Of a DNA stretch of 32,277 bases, positions 32,001 through 32,277 are shown in pieces. The DNA is from Scytonema sp. UIC 10036 (GTDB taxonomy: Bacteria > Cyanobacteriota > Cyanobacteriia > Cyanobacteriales > Nostocaceae). Position 1 is the stretch's first letter; each line of letters starts with the position of its first letter. Made by a program: the position numbers and the translations under genes. The notes under the pieces were generated by a model, which worked only from the letters and a program-made list of their open reading frames with translations, was not told the origin of the DNA and searched no databases. The stretch lies in contig NZ_WJFC01000155.1 in NCBI RefSeq assembly GCF_009725235.1, forward strand, positions 1-32,277, in the 5' to 3' direction.

Positions 32001-32122
32001 TCAGCCAACTCCTTAGCTGACGGATATTGTTTAAAGCGAGGATAAGCTGTACGTTCAATTACGGTCATTACAGTAATATTTACAACATCAAATCCGGAAA
32101 GTTGTCCCCGCGTCTTGGACAT
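29096..32122 (-). CDS. tnpA: Tn3-family transposase
   Basis: The 1008-aa protein has the length of Tn3 TnpA. The N-terminal region (YPRFKQYPSAKELAEFYTPT) matches the DUF4158-type DNA-binding part. The C-terminal half holds the DDE catalytic core: D699 (KRAAADGSKFEV), D770 (LHADTQGQSVPVFALSYF) and E900 (NIVEKYHHFLDW). ILQNTVDLTKAI resembles the conserved WNT(V)YL block near the end. It catalyses replicative transposition through cointegrates, which need a resolvase; the tyrosine recombinase at 6990 may supply that. The frame is intact. The 3' end lies next to the right inverted repeat. The start is uncertain by about 20 residues. Confidence 0.93.
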   Translation of the reverse strand: MSKTRGQLSGFDVVNITVMTVIERTAYPRFKQYPSAKELAEFYTPTPEDIKFIKPRVKSHEGLLSFMVMLKSFQRLGYFPHPEQVPIAVIKHLRSCLKLREWVKAIPSERQRRNYEQAIRSYLRVKPYDKVAQKLIAIMVAKGAEVKDHPADLINIAIEELIKERYELPAFSTLDRLVNHVRSVTNYRLFLRVSQGLSTLEKAYLDQLLLGETTDSTATLNLLKSPPLSESLSHMQQLQKKFNQLMTFGDAKRLLFPLPPAKVKYLAAQAAALDISEFQDIKLPKRRTLLLCLLYQAQVKTRDHLVEMFLKRIQKIINSAKTRLRELREKHLEQTEELLSLLAQVLTVSNETEDNATLGHQVQTLFAERGGPELLLKQYEEIAAYNTNNHLPLMWHFYSRYRKLLFELVSSLDIHSTSADDSLINALAFVLKNQQKRTKHLPADIDLNFISNQWRSLVFTRIENTEMLVRPQLEICIFSYLATELKTGDACVVGSESYADFRDQLLSADECTPMIEQYCHELGFPSNPEDFVEHLRNELMLVAESVDQICSDGKQVTISFDGEPVLKRIAPPPAPEGVEELEEAIRQKIPERSILDILCNVEHWLNWTRHFGPLSGNEPKMQNASERYILTAFGYGCNLGPNQTARHTKGVVTSHMISYTNRRHISVQNLEAAVRDMINAYNRFHLPTLWGTGKRAAADGSKFEVYENNLHSEYHIRYGGYGGIAYHHVSDTYIALFTHFITCGVWEAVYILDGLLKNTSDIQPDTLHADTQGQSVPVFALSYFLGIKLMPRIRNWQDYSFFRPSVDVVYNYIDPLFKEVANWKLIQTHWHDMMRVILSIKVGKVMPSTLLRKLGSRSRKNRLYQAFCALGEVVRTIFLLQYISDAGIRQQITACTNIVEKYHHFLDWLFFGKEGVITENDPIEQEKRLKYLDLIASAVILQNTVDLTKAIQALTAEGYPVKPKTLAALSPYITRHLKRFGDYVVDLKNIPQPLESAIPLPQEIFDGN

Positions 32123-32190
32123 CCCTCAGTTGCTTGGTGCAGAGTATTTTATCTTCTTTTCACCACACGCCGAAAATTCTTCAAAAAAGC

Positions 32191-32200
32191 TAGGACTTAC
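32191..32200. other. MITE end and left copy of the target duplication
   Basis: TA (32191-32192) is the MITE's flanking dinucleotide, GGACTTAC (32193-32200) its outer end, and CTTAC (32196-32200) the left copy of the 5-bp duplication made by the Tn7-like insertion. The right copy is at 5657-5661. Confidence 0.85.
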
Positions 32201-32277
32201 TGTAACTAGGAGCATAACTTGGCAGTAAAGGACACTATATGCTTCCAATTATGTTTCGGACAAATTATGCTTCCAAC
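32201..32277. repeat. Terminal overlap of a circular contig (copy 2)
   Basis: Identical to positions 1-77; see the first entry. These bases should be counted once. Confidence 0.9.

Larger units (their letters stand above)
28912..32200. mobile_element. Tn3-like unit, right portion (continues at position 1)
   Basis: This part carries the terminal repeat and tnpA. It continues through the contig end into 1-7900. The sequence differs from the backbone in lacking HIP1 sites by eye. Confidence 0.7.

Noticed and set aside
1..32277. tRNA or rRNA genes
   Set aside because: No cloverleaf-like or conserved rRNA sequence was recognised; a dedicated search would settle this.

Overview
The window is very probably a complete circular cyanobacterial plasmid of 32,200 bp. 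Positions 1-77 are repeated exactly at 32201-32277, an overlap expected from a circle cut open by a k=77 assembler. The palindrome GCGATCGC (HIP1, a hallmark of many cyanobacterial genomes) occurs about 30 times by eye between 8.3 and 28.7 kb. The replication protein resembles the CyRepA1 type of cyanobacterial plasmids. The host is most likely a filamentous (Nostoc-like) cyanobacterium. Coordinates below cross the artificial end where stated.

Mobile block (28912 through 32200/1 to 7900, about 11.2 kb, no HIP1 seen). A Tn3-family unit is bounded by 123-bp inverted repeats (7778-7900 and 28912-29034). It holds a Tn3 transposase (tnpA), a seven-blade WD40 protein, a short tyrosine recombinase that may act as resolvase, and a tiny zinc-ribbon ORF. 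A 187-bp MITE with TA flanks sits inside this unit. Inside the end of that MITE sits an intact 5,656-bp Tn7-like transposon (1-5656): TnsA-TnsB fusion, TnsC, one short TniQ and a ribbon-helix-helix (RHH) regulator. Its TGT...ACA ends and CTTAC target duplication can be read directly across the contig ends.

Backbone left part (7.9-11.4 kb). It holds a coiled-coil gene cut by the Tn3 end, a small gene, an RHH / GIY-YIG / RHH fusion behind four operator-like 18-bp repeats, a RusA-like Holliday junction resolvase, and CRISPR array 1.

Maintenance region (11.5-24.4 kb). A leftward operon starts with an actin-like ParM, followed by a hidden 58-aa RHH ParR candidate and eight small genes, four of unknown soluble type and three with membrane segments among them. 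A rightward set follows: an RHH/coiled-coil pair, a 47-aa leader ORF coupled to the 1174-aa Rep protein, and six or seven small genes.

Arrays 2 and 3 (24.4-27.7 kb) flank a frame-disrupted pentapeptide-repeat gene. A second tyrosine recombinase with a 12-6-12 inverted repeat (possible dimer-resolution site) and a truncated RHH gene close the backbone. The three CRISPR arrays have three different repeats and no cas genes on the replicon, so they must rely on Cas proteins encoded elsewhere. Arrays 1 and 3 share a leader architecture despite unrelated repeats. A 28-bp palindrome family ends several backbone genes. No rRNA or tRNA gene was recognised.
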